Shown: positions 52,029 to 61,288 of the stretch, in pieces
Layout: the number at the start of each line of letters is the position of its first letter
How positions within the stretch are numbered: position 1 is the stretch's first letter
Origin: DATFVA01 sp963764235
GTDB taxonomy: Bacteria > Bacteroidota > Ignavibacteria > Ignavibacteriales > Ignavibacteriaceae
Direction of reading: 5' to 3'
Assembly: GCA_963764235.1 (NCBI GenBank)
Contig: CAVXRO010000014.1
Span: 620,001-684,000, forward strand
Length of the DNA: 64,000 nucleotides
Notes under the pieces: generated by a model
Told to the model about the DNA's origin: nothing
What the model saw: only the letters and a program-made list of their open reading frames with translations
The model's database searches: none
Translations under genes and position numbers: made by a program

Positions 52029-54632
52029 TTATTCAACTCTCAGCTTTTGACCTACAACAATCTTTATACTTGAGAGTTTGTTAATCCTTTTCAGGTTTTC
52101 AACGGATGTGGAATACATCCTGGCAATGGAATAAAGAGATTCGCCGCGCGTTACGGTATGGATTCCATTTGCACTTCTGTGGGGAGTCTCAGGAACATCA
52201 TTCACATCAGAATCAGAATATATTTTTAATGTTTTACCGGCAATTATTTTGTTGCTTCTCAGCCCATTCCATTTCCTTATGCTGGAAGCTGACACCTTAT
52301 AAGTTTCGGCAATCTGACCGATGGAATCCCCCGGTTTAATCTTATAATAATTTACATTAGCCGAGCTCTTGGTTGTGTTATCGCCCAGTGATTCAGCATT
52401 TTCATGTGAATATATCTTGAGAGTCTGCCCATAATTAATTCTGTTGGAGCTTAATGAATTCCAATTCCTGATCTGAGAAGTGGAAACATTAAATCTCTCT
52501 GCAAGTTCGCTGATAGTATCGCCTCTCCTTACTTTATAACGGTACAGGCTTGAACGCGTCGGAGCAGATGTATTATCAGCTACCGCAGTACGGCTTGTGT
52601 ATATTTTTAATTTTTGTCCGGCATAGATTCTGTTCCCGGAGATATCATTCCATTCACGCAAATTACTGACATACACTCTGTATCTCTTTGCAATAGAGTA
52701 CAGGTTTTCACCTCTTCTGATACGGTGATAAACATATGTTGATGAGGAGTTTGAAGAATTTGACCTGGTAACTGACTTTTCGACGGGAGTTTGGTTATCC
52801 AGACTTGCGTAAAAATCTTTCTTTTCCTGCGGTACATAAAGTACAAGTTTCTGGCCTACACTTATTGTTCTTGTATAAGGGATATTATTCCAGTTTCTTA
52901 TATCGCTGACCCTTGAATTAAAAAGGTCCGCTATACCTAAAAGGCTTTCGCCTTTTTTAACTGTGTAGGTTACCATTGCTTTGCCTGAAGGGATAACCGC
53001 AATAGTAGAACCGTCCTCACTGGTTATGGCGCTGTCATCCTGAGTTACATCATTCTGCGTGTCTTCATCAAGCGCTGCAATAATTTCCTCGCCTGAGGTT
53101 GTATCAATATCAATATTGCCGTTTTTCAGCAAAGCGGCATAAGGAGAAACATAGCCGTCACTTCCTGACTGCATCTCACCGGCTTCTTCGGTATTGGTAT
53201 TATATGCGTAGTCTCTGTCAGATACATTAGAAACCGGGATTTTCAGGGTTACACCCGGGTAAATATGTGATCTTACAGAAATGTTATTAGCATCGGCAAG
53301 ATCGTGACTCGATATGCCATACCTGGCGGCAATTCGGGATAGGGTCTCTCCTCTTCTGATTGTGTGAACAAGATAATTTCTTTTAGCCGATTGGGGAATA
53401 TTCTGAAGGCTCGCAACCAGCGTTGAAGAAGTACCTTTGGGAACTTTGAGATCATAGCCGCCGAGGAAATTTCTTGGAGTGCTCATTTGTGTCAGTTCAG
53501 GATTCATATCAAGGAGAGTCTGCACATCAGTGCCGACACTCTGGGCGATATAATTCAGATCGACAGCTTCATTAACTTTACAGGTTTCATACTCAACCGG
53601 TTTATCGAGCTGAATATTAGTAAAACCGTATTTCTCAGGGTTCATAGCGATGAGGCAGACGGCAATATACTGAGGTACATAACTTCTTGTTTCTCTCGGA
53701 AGGTAGCTCCTTGCAGCCCAGAAATTATTTTCGCCGGCTCTTCTTACCGCCCGGGTAATTCTTCCTTCACCTGCATTATAGGCTGCCAGTGCAAGATACC
53801 AGTCGTTTAATGAAGAATAAAGATCTTTCAGGTGTCTTGCTGCTGCACGTGTAGATTTTTCGGGATCACGTCTTTCATCAAAGTAGAACTCCGATTCAAG
53901 TCCGTACATCCTGCCGGTAGATTTAATAAACTGCCAGAGCCCAACCGCACTTGCCCAGGAACGGGCGACAGGATTTAATCCGCTCTCTACCATGCTCAGA
54001 TAAACAAGCTGTTTCGGAATTCCTTCCTGCTCGAAGATGCTGGTCATCATAGGAAAATATCTGCCTGAGCGTTCAAGCCAGAGTTCCATATGTTTGCGGC
54101 CTTTACCGGTGAAATATTCCACCCACTGCTCAACATATGAATTAACTTCCAGAGGAACATCCGCAGGGATTACAACAGAATTTGTATCCTTCTCTTTATC
54201 TTTCAGGGCAAACTGCTCATCCGGCATATTTTTTCCCATCCATTCCTCCAGAGCCGCGAATGATACCTCTACAGGAAGTTCAGGCAGTCCATCAACATAT
54301 TTCCTATAATCTTCGATAATGGATTTTTCAAGTTCAAGATAAGCTTCATTTTCTTCAATACCGGGATAATAACTTAGATTATTTACTATCCTAAGGGCCG
54401 ATTCGTAATTTGTAACAGTTTCAGAAGTACTGTTGATATCCTGTTTAGCAAGAGCTGAAATATAATATTGTCTTGCCTGTTCCATCATTTCCGAGACGAT
54501 CCCCCCTTTTACAATACCTTCGTTTTTGCCAGGTGTATTTTCATCTCTTGTTATTTCTTTATTTCCTCCGCAGGAACTCAGCAGCAAAGCAAAGAAAGAA
54601 ATAACAATAAATGGTAGAATTTTCTGCTTCAT
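52029..54632 (-). CDS. MltD-like lytic transglycosylase lipoprotein with six LysM repeats
   Basis: A peptidoglycan-cleaving envelope protein of 867 residues. A lipoprotein signal (FFALLLSSCGG, Cys21) is followed by an SLT domain at about residues 195-330 with catalytic Glu216 in MVESGLNPVARSWASAVGLW and YNAGEGRI. Six LysM modules lie between about residue 425 and the end, separated by Ser/Thr/Asn-rich linkers; examples are VKKGESLLGIADLFNSRVS and VRRGDTISELAERFNVS. MltD of E. coli has two LysM, so this is an expanded form. Alone in its transcription unit, upstream of the TPP-controlled operon. Confidence 0.92.
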   Translation of the reverse strand: MKQKILPFIVISFFALLLSSCGGNKEITRDENTPGKNEGIVKGGIVSEMMEQARQYYISALAKQDINSTSETVTNYESALRIVNNLSYYPGIEENEAYLELEKSIIEDYRKYVDGLPELPVEVSFAALEEWMGKNMPDEQFALKDKEKDTNSVVIPADVPLEVNSYVEQWVEYFTGKGRKHMELWLERSGRYFPMMTSIFEQEGIPKQLVYLSMVESGLNPVARSWASAVGLWQFIKSTGRMYGLESEFYFDERRDPEKSTRAAARHLKDLYSSLNDWYLALAAYNAGEGRITRAVRRAGENNFWAARSYLPRETRSYVPQYIAVCLIAMNPEKYGFTNIQLDKPVEYETCKVNEAVDLNYIAQSVGTDVQTLLDMNPELTQMSTPRNFLGGYDLKVPKGTSSTLVASLQNIPQSAKRNYLVHTIRRGETLSRIAARYGISSHDLADANNISVRSHIYPGVTLKIPVSNVSDRDYAYNTNTEEAGEMQSGSDGYVSPYAALLKNGNIDIDTTSGEEIIAALDEDTQNDVTQDDSAITSEDGSTIAVIPSGKAMVTYTVKKGESLLGIADLFNSRVSDIRNWNNIPYTRTISVGQKLVLYVPQEKKDFYASLDNQTPVEKSVTRSNSSNSSSTYVYHRIRRGENLYSIAKRYRVYVSNLREWNDISGNRIYAGQKLKIYTSRTAVADNTSAPTRSSLYRYKVRRGDTISELAERFNVSTSQIRNWNSLSSNRINYGQTLKIYSHENAESLGDNTTKSSANVNYYKIKPGDSIGQIAETYKVSASSIRKWNGLRSNKIIAGKTLKIYSDSDVNDVPETPHRSANGIHTVTRGESLYSIARMYSTSVENLKRINKLSSIKIVVGQKLRVE

Positions 54633-54748
54633 GCACCACTCCGTAAATTATTTGATGAGCAATATAAGTTTAGTAACATTTTTTATCAAGTAAAAAGTTA
54701 AATAATCGGTTTAACTTCAATTATAATATGAAGTTAATCCTTTATTTT

Positions 54749-56293
54749 TTATAACGGGATATTTCCGTGTTTCTTTTTCGGATTTTTATCCACTTTAGTT
54801 TTTAATAGTTCAAATGCCTTAACCAGTCTGATTTTAGTATCCCTGGGTAAAATAATGTCGTCGAGATAACCACGTTCAGCCGCTTTGTAAGGATTAGCAA
54901 ATTTTTCAATGTATTCAGCCAGCTTTTTTTCAACCTCTGCTTCAGGATTTTCAGCTGAGGAAATCTCTTTTTTAAAGATTATTTCAACTGCTCCTTTCGG
55001 ACCCATGACTGCGATTTCAGCTGAAGGCCAGGCAAAGTTGAAGTCGCCTCTTATATGCTTGGAATTCATAACATCATATGCTCCACCGTATGCTTTCCTG
55101 GTAATCACTGTAACTTTTGGAACAGTCGATTCACAGAAGGCATACAATAGTTTAGCCCCGTGTCTGATAATACCGTTCCATTCTTGTTCAGTTCCGGGTA
55201 AAAATCCAGGCACATCCTCTAGAACCAGCAGAGGAATATTAAATGCATCGCAAAAACGCACAAAACGGGCACCTTTTACAGAACAGTTTATATCAAGAAC
55301 ACCTGCAAGCACCGAGGGCTGATTTGCGACAATTCCTACCGACATTCCCCCCAGCCTGGAAAATCCCACAATAATATTCTCTGCATAGGATGAATGAACC
55401 TCAAAGAAGTCGCCGTCATCCACCAGCAGTTCGATAACCTCCTTCATATCGTAGGGTTTATTCGGAGTATCAGGGATTATGTTATCGAGTTCTTTAATCG
55501 GAAGCAGTTGTGAACGGTCAAATTCCTTCTCAGGAGTTCTATCCATATAATTCAGTGGTAGAAAACCCATCAGCTTCCGAACATTAAGCAGAGTCTCAAT
55601 CTCATTTTCATTAGTAAAGTGAGCCACTCCCGACTTAGATGCATGAGTATCTGCACCGCCAAGGTCCTCAAAACTCACATCCTCGTGCGTAACAGTCTTT
55701 ACAACGTTAGGTCCGGTAACAAACATATAACTTGTATTCTTTACCATAAAAACGAAATCAGTAATAGCGGGAGAATAAACAGCTCCACCGGCGCATGGAC
55801 CAAGGACAACAGATATCTGTGGAACTACTCCTGAAGCAAGCGTATTGAGTAAAAAGATATCGGCATAACCGCCAAGACTAACTACTCCTTCCTGTATTCT
55901 GGCACCGCCGGAATCATTTAACCCGATAACCGGGATGCCGACTTTCATAGCAAGGTTCATCATCTTCACTATTTTTTCAGCGTGGGCTTCTGAAAGTGAG
56001 CCGCCGAATACTGTAAAGTCCTGGCTGAACAAAGCCACCGGTCTTCCATCTATCCTTGCAGTTCCTGTAACAACACCATCCCCGGAGTAGTGTTGTTTAT
56101 CAAGTCCGAAATCAGTAGCACGGTGTTTTACGAAAGCATCGACTTCTTCAAAGCTGCCTTCATCCACGAGGAGTTCTATTCTTTCACGCGCAGTCAGTTT
56201 TCCTTTTTTGTGCTGGCTTTCAATACGATCAGGACCGCCGCCGAGTTTAGCCTGTTCTTTACTTTTAAGGAGGTTATCTATCTTTTCCTGCAT
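54749..56293 (-). CDS. Acyl-CoA carboxylase carboxyltransferase subunit (propionyl-CoA or methylmalonyl-CoA type)
   Basis: Transfers CO2 between biotin and an acyl-CoA. The 514-residue crotonase-fold protein has GLNDSGGARIQEGV, VVLGPCAGGAVYSPAITDF and VITRKAYGGAYDVMNSKHI, all typical of PccB/MmdA. No biotin carboxylase, biotin carrier or decarboxylase membrane subunit is adjacent, so I cannot tell a propionyl-CoA carboxylase from a methylmalonyl-CoA decarboxylase. Confidence 0.9.
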   Translation of the reverse strand: MQEKIDNLLKSKEQAKLGGGPDRIESQHKKGKLTARERIELLVDEGSFEEVDAFVKHRATDFGLDKQHYSGDGVVTGTARIDGRPVALFSQDFTVFGGSLSEAHAEKIVKMMNLAMKVGIPVIGLNDSGGARIQEGVVSLGGYADIFLLNTLASGVVPQISVVLGPCAGGAVYSPAITDFVFMVKNTSYMFVTGPNVVKTVTHEDVSFEDLGGADTHASKSGVAHFTNENEIETLLNVRKLMGFLPLNYMDRTPEKEFDRSQLLPIKELDNIIPDTPNKPYDMKEVIELLVDDGDFFEVHSSYAENIIVGFSRLGGMSVGIVANQPSVLAGVLDINCSVKGARFVRFCDAFNIPLLVLEDVPGFLPGTEQEWNGIIRHGAKLLYAFCESTVPKVTVITRKAYGGAYDVMNSKHIRGDFNFAWPSAEIAVMGPKGAVEIIFKKEISSAENPEAEVEKKLAEYIEKFANPYKAAERGYLDDIILPRDTKIRLVKAFELLKTKVDKNPKKKHGNIPL

Positions 56294-56347
56294 TTAACTC
56301 TGAAAAATTTTTATAAAAAAATAAGTTTAATCAACTATCATTTATAA

Positions 56348-57145
56348 TTAAATGGAAAAATTTATGATTCCCGACACATTTTGATTATTGAATATATCTT
56401 CAATTTCTCTGCGGTGCTTTGAAAAATTATCATTTCTGTAATCTGCGATAAATTCTTCAGGAATATTTATTTCTTTATAAATTTTAGCGGGATCTTTACT
56501 CATCATAAGTACTCTTCCCGATAACCTTAAAGCTTCAGAGATATTTGTAGTTGCAATCAGAAAATATGTACCGGTTTTCCGGGAGATCTCATAAATAAGG
56601 GTGTAAATCTCCTCCCTGGTGGCAGTGTCCATCTTTTTGAAACAATCATCAAGTAAAAGAACGACTGGATTAAAGAGTAATACTCTGGCCAGGCTTATTC
56701 TGAATCGGAAACCAAAGCTGTCGTTATGGGGGTAGTGATTTTCATAACCGGAAAGACCAACAAGATTGATCAAATCATTTATTTCATAACGTCTTTCGTT
56801 CTTTCTACAAGTTTCGAGCCTGCAAGCTAACTCTATATTTTTAATGACATTCAGCCAGGGCAAAGAGGCGGATTTCTCAGGAATTAAAACTATTTTACCG
56901 TCAGGTTGTAAATATTTCCCGCCGTTAAGAATGACCTCTCCTGAGTCAGGTTTCTCAGTTCCGGCTATCAGTTTGAGAAGGGTACTCTTCCCCCCTCCAA
57001 ATGACGCAAGAATCGACGTAATTTTTGGGGAATCTGCAGTAATTGTTAATGAAATATCCTCAAGGACCTTTTTCTTCGTGCCATAATCATCTGAAAAAAT
57101 CTTCGTCACAGATCTCAATTCGAGAATGTTTTCAGCTTTACTCAT
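56348..57145 (-). CDS. ABC transporter ATP-binding protein, SsuB/TauB-like, with degenerate catalytic motifs
   Basis: A 265-residue ABC ATPase paired with the permease gene it overlaps by four bases. Lys53-Ser54-Thr55 of Walker A remain (ASFGGGKST, first Gly replaced), and Walker B Asp166 is present. The rest is altered: the Q-loop Gln is Pro89 (VLIPE), the LSGGQ signature reads near DSFGFRFRI, the catalytic Glu is Asp167 (LLLDDCF), and the H-loop His is Thr200 (ATTNISEA). ATP binding may survive, but normal hydrolysis is doubtful. No solute-binding protein gene is near. Confidence 0.85.
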   Translation of the reverse strand: MSKAENILELRSVTKIFSDDYGTKKKVLEDISLTITADSPKITSILASFGGGKSTLLKLIAGTEKPDSGEVILNGGKYLQPDGKIVLIPEKSASLPWLNVIKNIELACRLETCRKNERRYEINDLINLVGLSGYENHYPHNDSFGFRFRISLARVLLFNPVVLLLDDCFKKMDTATREEIYTLIYEISRKTGTYFLIATTNISEALRLSGRVLMMSKDPAKIYKEINIPEEFIADYRNDNFSKHRREIEDIFNNQNVSGIINFSI

Positions 57146-57906
57146 TCTGCACTCCAGAAAATGAATTTATCTTCAACTTCCTGCAGAAAGATTTGTCCTG
57201 TTCCGGTAATAAATGCGATAATGGCAGTTACAAGAAACAGGGCTGAAAGATCGTGAAACAGTAGAGCCCGACTAAGAATTTCACCTAGTCCATACCCATT
57301 TGATATAAATTCGAAAACAAGAATCAGTCCCCACAAGTGCAGATGAAACCTTGAAAGATTCTTAAAAATACGGGGCTTGACATCATACCATAAAATATGT
57401 TTACGGATAAAATTATCATCAGCTCCGAATGCTCTGAAAGAAGTTATGTAAGTCTCATTCTTTTTATTCGCAGCTCCCCTTATCTCAATTATCCACCATA
57501 ATAATGAGACAATAAATGAGAACAGATATTCGTTAAAGAATGTATGCGGGAGCCAGAATATTAGAAAAATTCCGAAAAGTACTGCCGGGAAGAAAAGTGA
57601 CAGTTTTGAAATAAAATCAGCCAATACTGCGAGAGCACCGGATTCCGCAAAGAGAACTCCGCGGACCAGAATTAAAAACAGGTAGGCAAGCAGCGGCGGA
57701 AGATAAATGGCAGATACGGTTGTAAAGAAATTAGCGAAAAGATGATAGTCTTCGAATAAAGCAGGTATCGTCAAAAGAACAATTCCCGGTTTTGGCAGAA
57801 ACTCATTCTCAGAGAAAATGAATTCAAACAATACTATCCAAAGAATAAATAGTATGAATAAGATGTAAAAGAGAGGTTTCTTCAGAAGACCGAATCTGCT
57901 CACCAT
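57142..57906 (-). CDS. ABC transporter permease, nitrate/sulfonate/taurine type
   Basis: A 254-residue inner-membrane protein with about six helices. The coupling loop SFRAFGADDNFIRKHILWYD near residue 165 has the EAA-loop spacing of SsuC/TauC-type permeases. The sequence is unusually rich in Phe and Leu. It is the first gene of a two-gene unit with the degenerate ATPase. The ligand is unknown. Confidence 0.78.
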   Translation of the reverse strand: MVSRFGLLKKPLFYILFILFILWIVLFEFIFSENEFLPKPGIVLLTIPALFEDYHLFANFFTTVSAIYLPPLLAYLFLILVRGVLFAESGALAVLADFISKLSLFFPAVLFGIFLIFWLPHTFFNEYLFSFIVSLLWWIIEIRGAANKKNETYITSFRAFGADDNFIRKHILWYDVKPRIFKNLSRFHLHLWGLILVFEFISNGYGLGEILSRALLFHDLSALFLVTAIIAFITGTGQIFLQEVEDKFIFWSAE

Positions 57907-57996
57907 AAATGATAATCTATTATTATTTCTGAAATAAAAAAATAAAGAAATGTTGAGTTAAAGGAAAGCTGACAGAAAGAGGTTTCGGGGACAACC

Positions 57997-58236
57997 TTAC
58001 TGTTCTGTCCTTTCTACACAGGGTCCCCATTCATCCGGTATCGGTCCCAGTCTTTCAAGAGGCGACTTCATATAGGATAGGTTATGAATCATTTTCTCAG
58101 TGTTTCCCTTTTCCGCAAATTCTATACTTACATCATTGAAGGAATCTTTACAAGTAAACACTTTTTCAGATTCCGACTTCAGCCGTGTAAATTTTCGAAC
58201 TGAAATGCAACCTTCACATTTAAGTCGTGTTACCAA
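57997..58236 (-). CDS. Possible small Cys-containing protein
   Basis: A 79-residue frame from a TTG start with no clear ribosome-binding site. It has a CxxC pair (LKCEGCISVRK), a third Cys in FTCKDSF and a fourth in DEWGPCVERTEQ, which could bind metal. I do not recognise a family. It could be a random frame, since it lies in a spacer between the ABC permease gene and a divergent lipoprotein gene. Confidence 0.3.
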   Translation of the reverse strand: MVTRLKCEGCISVRKFTRLKSESEKVFTCKDSFNDVSIEFAEKGNTEKMIHNLSYMKSPLERLGPIPDEWGPCVERTEQ

Positions 58237-58375
58237 TTCAGGTAACTAAAGGGGAAGCTGTGATAGTTGATATGACTCACATAAATGATTCAAAGATTGT
58301 TAATGGTTGATTTTACAGGTAATAACTTCAATATTAATCCGCATCCGGTCATTCACCTTATATAAGGAGGAAGAA

Positions 58376-58855
58376 ATGAAATATCTTTTGCTTTTAATAA
58401 GCATCATGGCAGCAGGCTGCATGCAGGAACAGTATGACAAAGAAAGCAGCACAGAGGAAATAGTAAATGTTGATTCCTTAGGCAAAGCCTTTATAGATGC
58501 CTGGAATATGCAAGATTCGGCCGCAGTAATGAATGAAATTGCGGACGATGCTGTTGCAATGAACGATTCTCTTGTTCATAATGGTAAAGGTGAGATTGCG
58601 GGAAACTGGGTAGGAGGTGGAGTCAAGGTGATCAGTAATCTGAATACAAAAAGCCTGATCAAAGGTGCCGGTCCGGACCTGGCTTATGAAGGAGGAACCT
58701 ATACTCTTAATATCAAACCGCCCGGTGGTGCTGTTCTTAATGAAAGTGGTAATTACAGCCTGGTATGGGAAAAACAACCTGCAGGAAGCTGGAAACTTTC
58801 ATTGATACACATAGAAGACGTTACCCGTATGCCCGACGTTCAGTCAGGTATGTAA
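58376..58855 (+). CDS. NTF2-like (SnoaL/DUF4440) lipoprotein
   Basis: The ATG at 58376 is chosen because AAGGAGGA lies just upstream and a lipoprotein signal follows (MKYLLLLISIMAAGCMQ, Cys at 15). The 159-residue protein then has SLGKAFIDAWNMQDSAAVMNEIADDAVAMND and GSWKLSLIHIEDVTRMP, the start and end of a DUF4440-type NTF2 domain. The longer frame to 58307 would spoil the signal. Function is unknown; it is distant kin to the 42513 protein. Confidence 0.8.
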   Translation: MKYLLLLISIMAAGCMQEQYDKESSTEEIVNVDSLGKAFIDAWNMQDSAAVMNEIADDAVAMNDSLVHNGKGEIAGNWVGGGVKVISNLNTKSLIKGAGPDLAYEGGTYTLNIKPPGGAVLNESGNYSLVWEKQPAGSWKLSLIHIEDVTRMPDVQSGM

Positions 58856-58877
58856 AACAAAAATATATCTGTCCTTT

Positions 58878-59375
58878 TCATAATTTCTTTTGTTGACCCT
58901 GTTGTTCCATAATCAGGTTCCTCAATTGAAACTCATGCCTTATCGGGTGCATAACTGCGTGTTCGAGCATAGCATCTATGCAGTAATCAACTCCCCACCT
59001 GGAAGTGTATACGGGAGTGTGGAATTTTTCCTCTTCGGTCTCGGCAAGCGGAGTTTTCCATTTCTCGAGAAGATGGGATAAATACTCATCTGCCTTAGCC
59101 TCGACTGCTTCAGGTTCAGGGGGATTCTTGATACCTGGATCGGGAAGTCCCAGCTTTTCGCAGTTCCATATCATATAGTTCCGGGCAGATCTCAAAATAT
59201 GAAAAAGCAAAGTATTAAGGGACTTATAATATTCATCTTCGGTAACAGGAAGCTTAATGTTTAATCTTTTAGCCTCTTTCCATGTCTGAACACACGATCT
59301 GAGATGTTTCTCGTGTAATCTAATCAGAGACCGCGCACCTTTATATTTGTACTCCTTAATATCTTCCAAATTCAC
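58878..59375 (-). CDS. DinB/YfiT-like putative metalloprotein
   Basis: A 165-residue, mostly helical cytoplasmic protein. NTLLFHILRSARNYMIWN in the middle and EHAVMHPIRHEFQLRNLI at the end place His residues where DinB-superfamily proteins bind a divalent metal. DinB-like proteins often act as thiol-dependent transferases; the function here is unknown. It is a single gene convergent with the 58376 lipoprotein gene. Confidence 0.62.
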   Translation of the reverse strand: MNLEDIKEYKYKGARSLIRLHEKHLRSCVQTWKEAKRLNIKLPVTEDEYYKSLNTLLFHILRSARNYMIWNCEKLGLPDPGIKNPPEPEAVEAKADEYLSHLLEKWKTPLAETEEEKFHTPVYTSRWGVDYCIDAMLEHAVMHPIRHEFQLRNLIMEQQGQQKKL

Positions 59376-59526
59376 TCCTTTGCTGTTTATGTTATTTTCA
59401 AACTAGCGAAACGAATTCTCATAACTTCACGGCATTACCTTCATAATTATAAGCAACCTTTACTATATTCTCAAAATATTTAAGAACATGGTCACTTTTT
59501 TCTATTTTTATTAATTCTGCTGCAAA

Positions 59527-60105
59527 TCAGTTCGCAATTTCGATTTCATACTTCTCCAGCAATCCGCCCAGTCCTGACAAAGAAAACTTCGCCTTTTTTA
59601 TCCTGTTATTTTCAGGATCGATTGAATAATTATAGGAAGTCCGTAGATCAGCCTTTACAAGAATAGTCCTTTCGAATACCGCTCCCTGCATATCACACTT
59701 ATCAAAAAAAGCTTCCGTGAGATCGCAAGCAGTAAAATCAGTTTCCATCAGCTGACAATTTATAAAAGTCGTATTCTTAATTCTTGACTTATAGAATGTT
59801 GAATGATCAAGGTTGCAGTTTTCAAACCTGAAGGAGAGGGCGAAATCATTACAGGTATCAAAACGCAGCCCGTTCATCTTACAGTCACTGAAACTTACGT
59901 TATTCAGTACAGTAAGGCCGATGTCAGCAGTACTTAAATTGCATTGTTCAAAAGTGCAGTCAATGAATTTTATGCTGCTGAGGTCTGATTTCGAAAAATC
60001 ACATTGAATAAATCTGCAGTTCTCGTACTCAGTTCCGCCAAGCCGCTCATTTCTGAAATCTGCCTTTTCTATAGTTTTATTTTCGATGTAATCTTTTTCC
60101 ATCAA
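59527..60105 (-). CDS. Pentapeptide-repeat protein
   Basis: A 192-residue protein built of A(D/N)LxF-type pentapeptide repeats, seen in CDFSKSDLSSIKFIDCTFEQCNL and DFTACDLTEAFFDKCDMQGAVF, predicting a right-handed quadrilateral beta-helix. Related proteins include Qnr and McbG DNA-gyrase protectors, and this length and repeat count are similar, but no gyrase role can be claimed from sequence. It overlaps the upstream gene by four bases. Confidence 0.85.
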   Translation of the reverse strand: MMEKDYIENKTIEKADFRNERLGGTEYENCRFIQCDFSKSDLSSIKFIDCTFEQCNLSTADIGLTVLNNVSFSDCKMNGLRFDTCNDFALSFRFENCNLDHSTFYKSRIKNTTFINCQLMETDFTACDLTEAFFDKCDMQGAVFERTILVKADLRTSYNYSIDPENNRIKKAKFSLSGLGGLLEKYEIEIAN

Positions 60106-60521
60106 TATCCCTCTTCGTTTTCATATTCAGTCGGTGTTTTAATATTCTTTTTTAACGAATCAAAGGGTACTGCAGGATAATTTTCCCAGATCAGCACAGA
60201 TTCTTTTTTTTCTTTCATAAATTCTCCAATTGATTCATCGCTCAACCTAGTTCCGTCAGGATTATATAGTTCGCAGTACATACAGGAACTCCATGGATTA
60301 TTGATCCAGAAAACAAAGTCACTGTCAATTTCGTATGCGAAAACTTTCGCACCTGCATAATGTTTTTCATCGAGCGACATCACCTTAATCTTCTCTTTTA
60401 ACCATATCGGGATCTCGTTTTTGTATCCGGATACTGAAGTTGAATCTCCTCCCTGGCATTTGCTTATTCCTGCAAACAATAAAACCAGCAAGATCATTGT
60501 ACCTGTTATTTTCTTTTTCAT
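60102..60521 (-). CDS. Small exported hypothetical protein (DUF6970-like)
   Basis: A 139-residue protein with a signal peptide ending near AGISKCQG, where the Cys may or may not be a lipidation site. The core KVFAYEIDSDFVFWINNPWSSCMYCELYNPDGTR resembles small Bacteroidota envelope proteins of the DUF6970 kind, as far as I can judge by eye. It is translationally coupled to the pentapeptide-repeat gene. The function is unknown. Confidence 0.65.
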   Translation of the reverse strand: MKKKITGTMILLVLLFAGISKCQGGDSTSVSGYKNEIPIWLKEKIKVMSLDEKHYAGAKVFAYEIDSDFVFWINNPWSSCMYCELYNPDGTRLSDESIGEFMKEKKESVLIWENYPAVPFDSLKKNIKTPTEYENEEGY

Positions 60522-60643
60522 CCTTTTACATCAGATCCGATTGTTAATCCAATGATAAGGCTCACTTCTCTTCTTTCCAACATAATTAACTACCTTTTGT
60601 TAAGTTTCTAAGGAATTCTTACCAGCTGTACTGATTATCTATT

Positions 60644-61288
60644 TCATTCGTTAAGGAAGGGATTTTTAGCCTTTTCCCTGCCGATAGTACTTTCATCACC
60701 ATGTCCGGGATAAATTACTACATCATCATCAAGCGAAAGAAGCTTGCTGTTAATAGAATCGATAAGGGTATTGTAGTCTCCTCCCCAAAGATCTGTCCTA
60801 CCGATACTGTCCTTGAAAAGTACATCTCCTACAATACAGAAATTTTCATTGGGAAAGTAGAGACAGAACTCGCCGGGTGTATGTCCAGGCGTGAATAATA
60901 GTTTTACATCCGATTCACCCAGAGATAATTTTAATTTCTCGGAAAGAAAATCATCAGGCGAAGGAGGTTCATTGAACTGAACATTATACATATCAGCCTG
61001 GCTGCCGGCATTCTTCAGCAGCATAAGATCATCTTCCGGGATCAGGTATACAGGATTATATTTCTTTTTTACAAACCTGCATCCCCAGATATGATCAAGG
61101 TGGCAGTGCGTATTTATCAGATATTTTGGGATAAGGTCATTGTTGCGTATGAATTCGGAAAGCTCATTTTCTTCAACTTCATCCGAGCAGCCGGGATCGA
61201 TTACAGCACATTCTTTCGAATGATCATCCCATACAATAAACGTATTTTCATTAAAAGGATTAAATACGAACTTTTTGATTTTTACCAT
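60644..61288 (-). CDS. MBL-fold metallo-hydrolase, glyoxalase II-like
   Basis: A 214-residue cytoplasmic enzyme of the metallo-beta-lactamase fold. The dinuclear metal motif is THCHLDHIWG, with later ligands in FTPGHTPGEF, GDVLF and YPGHGDESTIG. The pattern fits the hydroxyacylglutathione-hydrolase-like group, which includes persulfide dioxygenases and thioesterases. It abuts aroC with no spacer. The substrate is not determined. Confidence 0.85.
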   Translation of the reverse strand: MVKIKKFVFNPFNENTFIVWDDHSKECAVIDPGCSDEVEENELSEFIRNNDLIPKYLINTHCHLDHIWGCRFVKKKYNPVYLIPEDDLMLLKNAGSQADMYNVQFNEPPSPDDFLSEKLKLSLGESDVKLLFTPGHTPGEFCLYFPNENFCIVGDVLFKDSIGRTDLWGGDYNTLIDSINSKLLSLDDDVVIYPGHGDESTIGREKAKNPFLNE

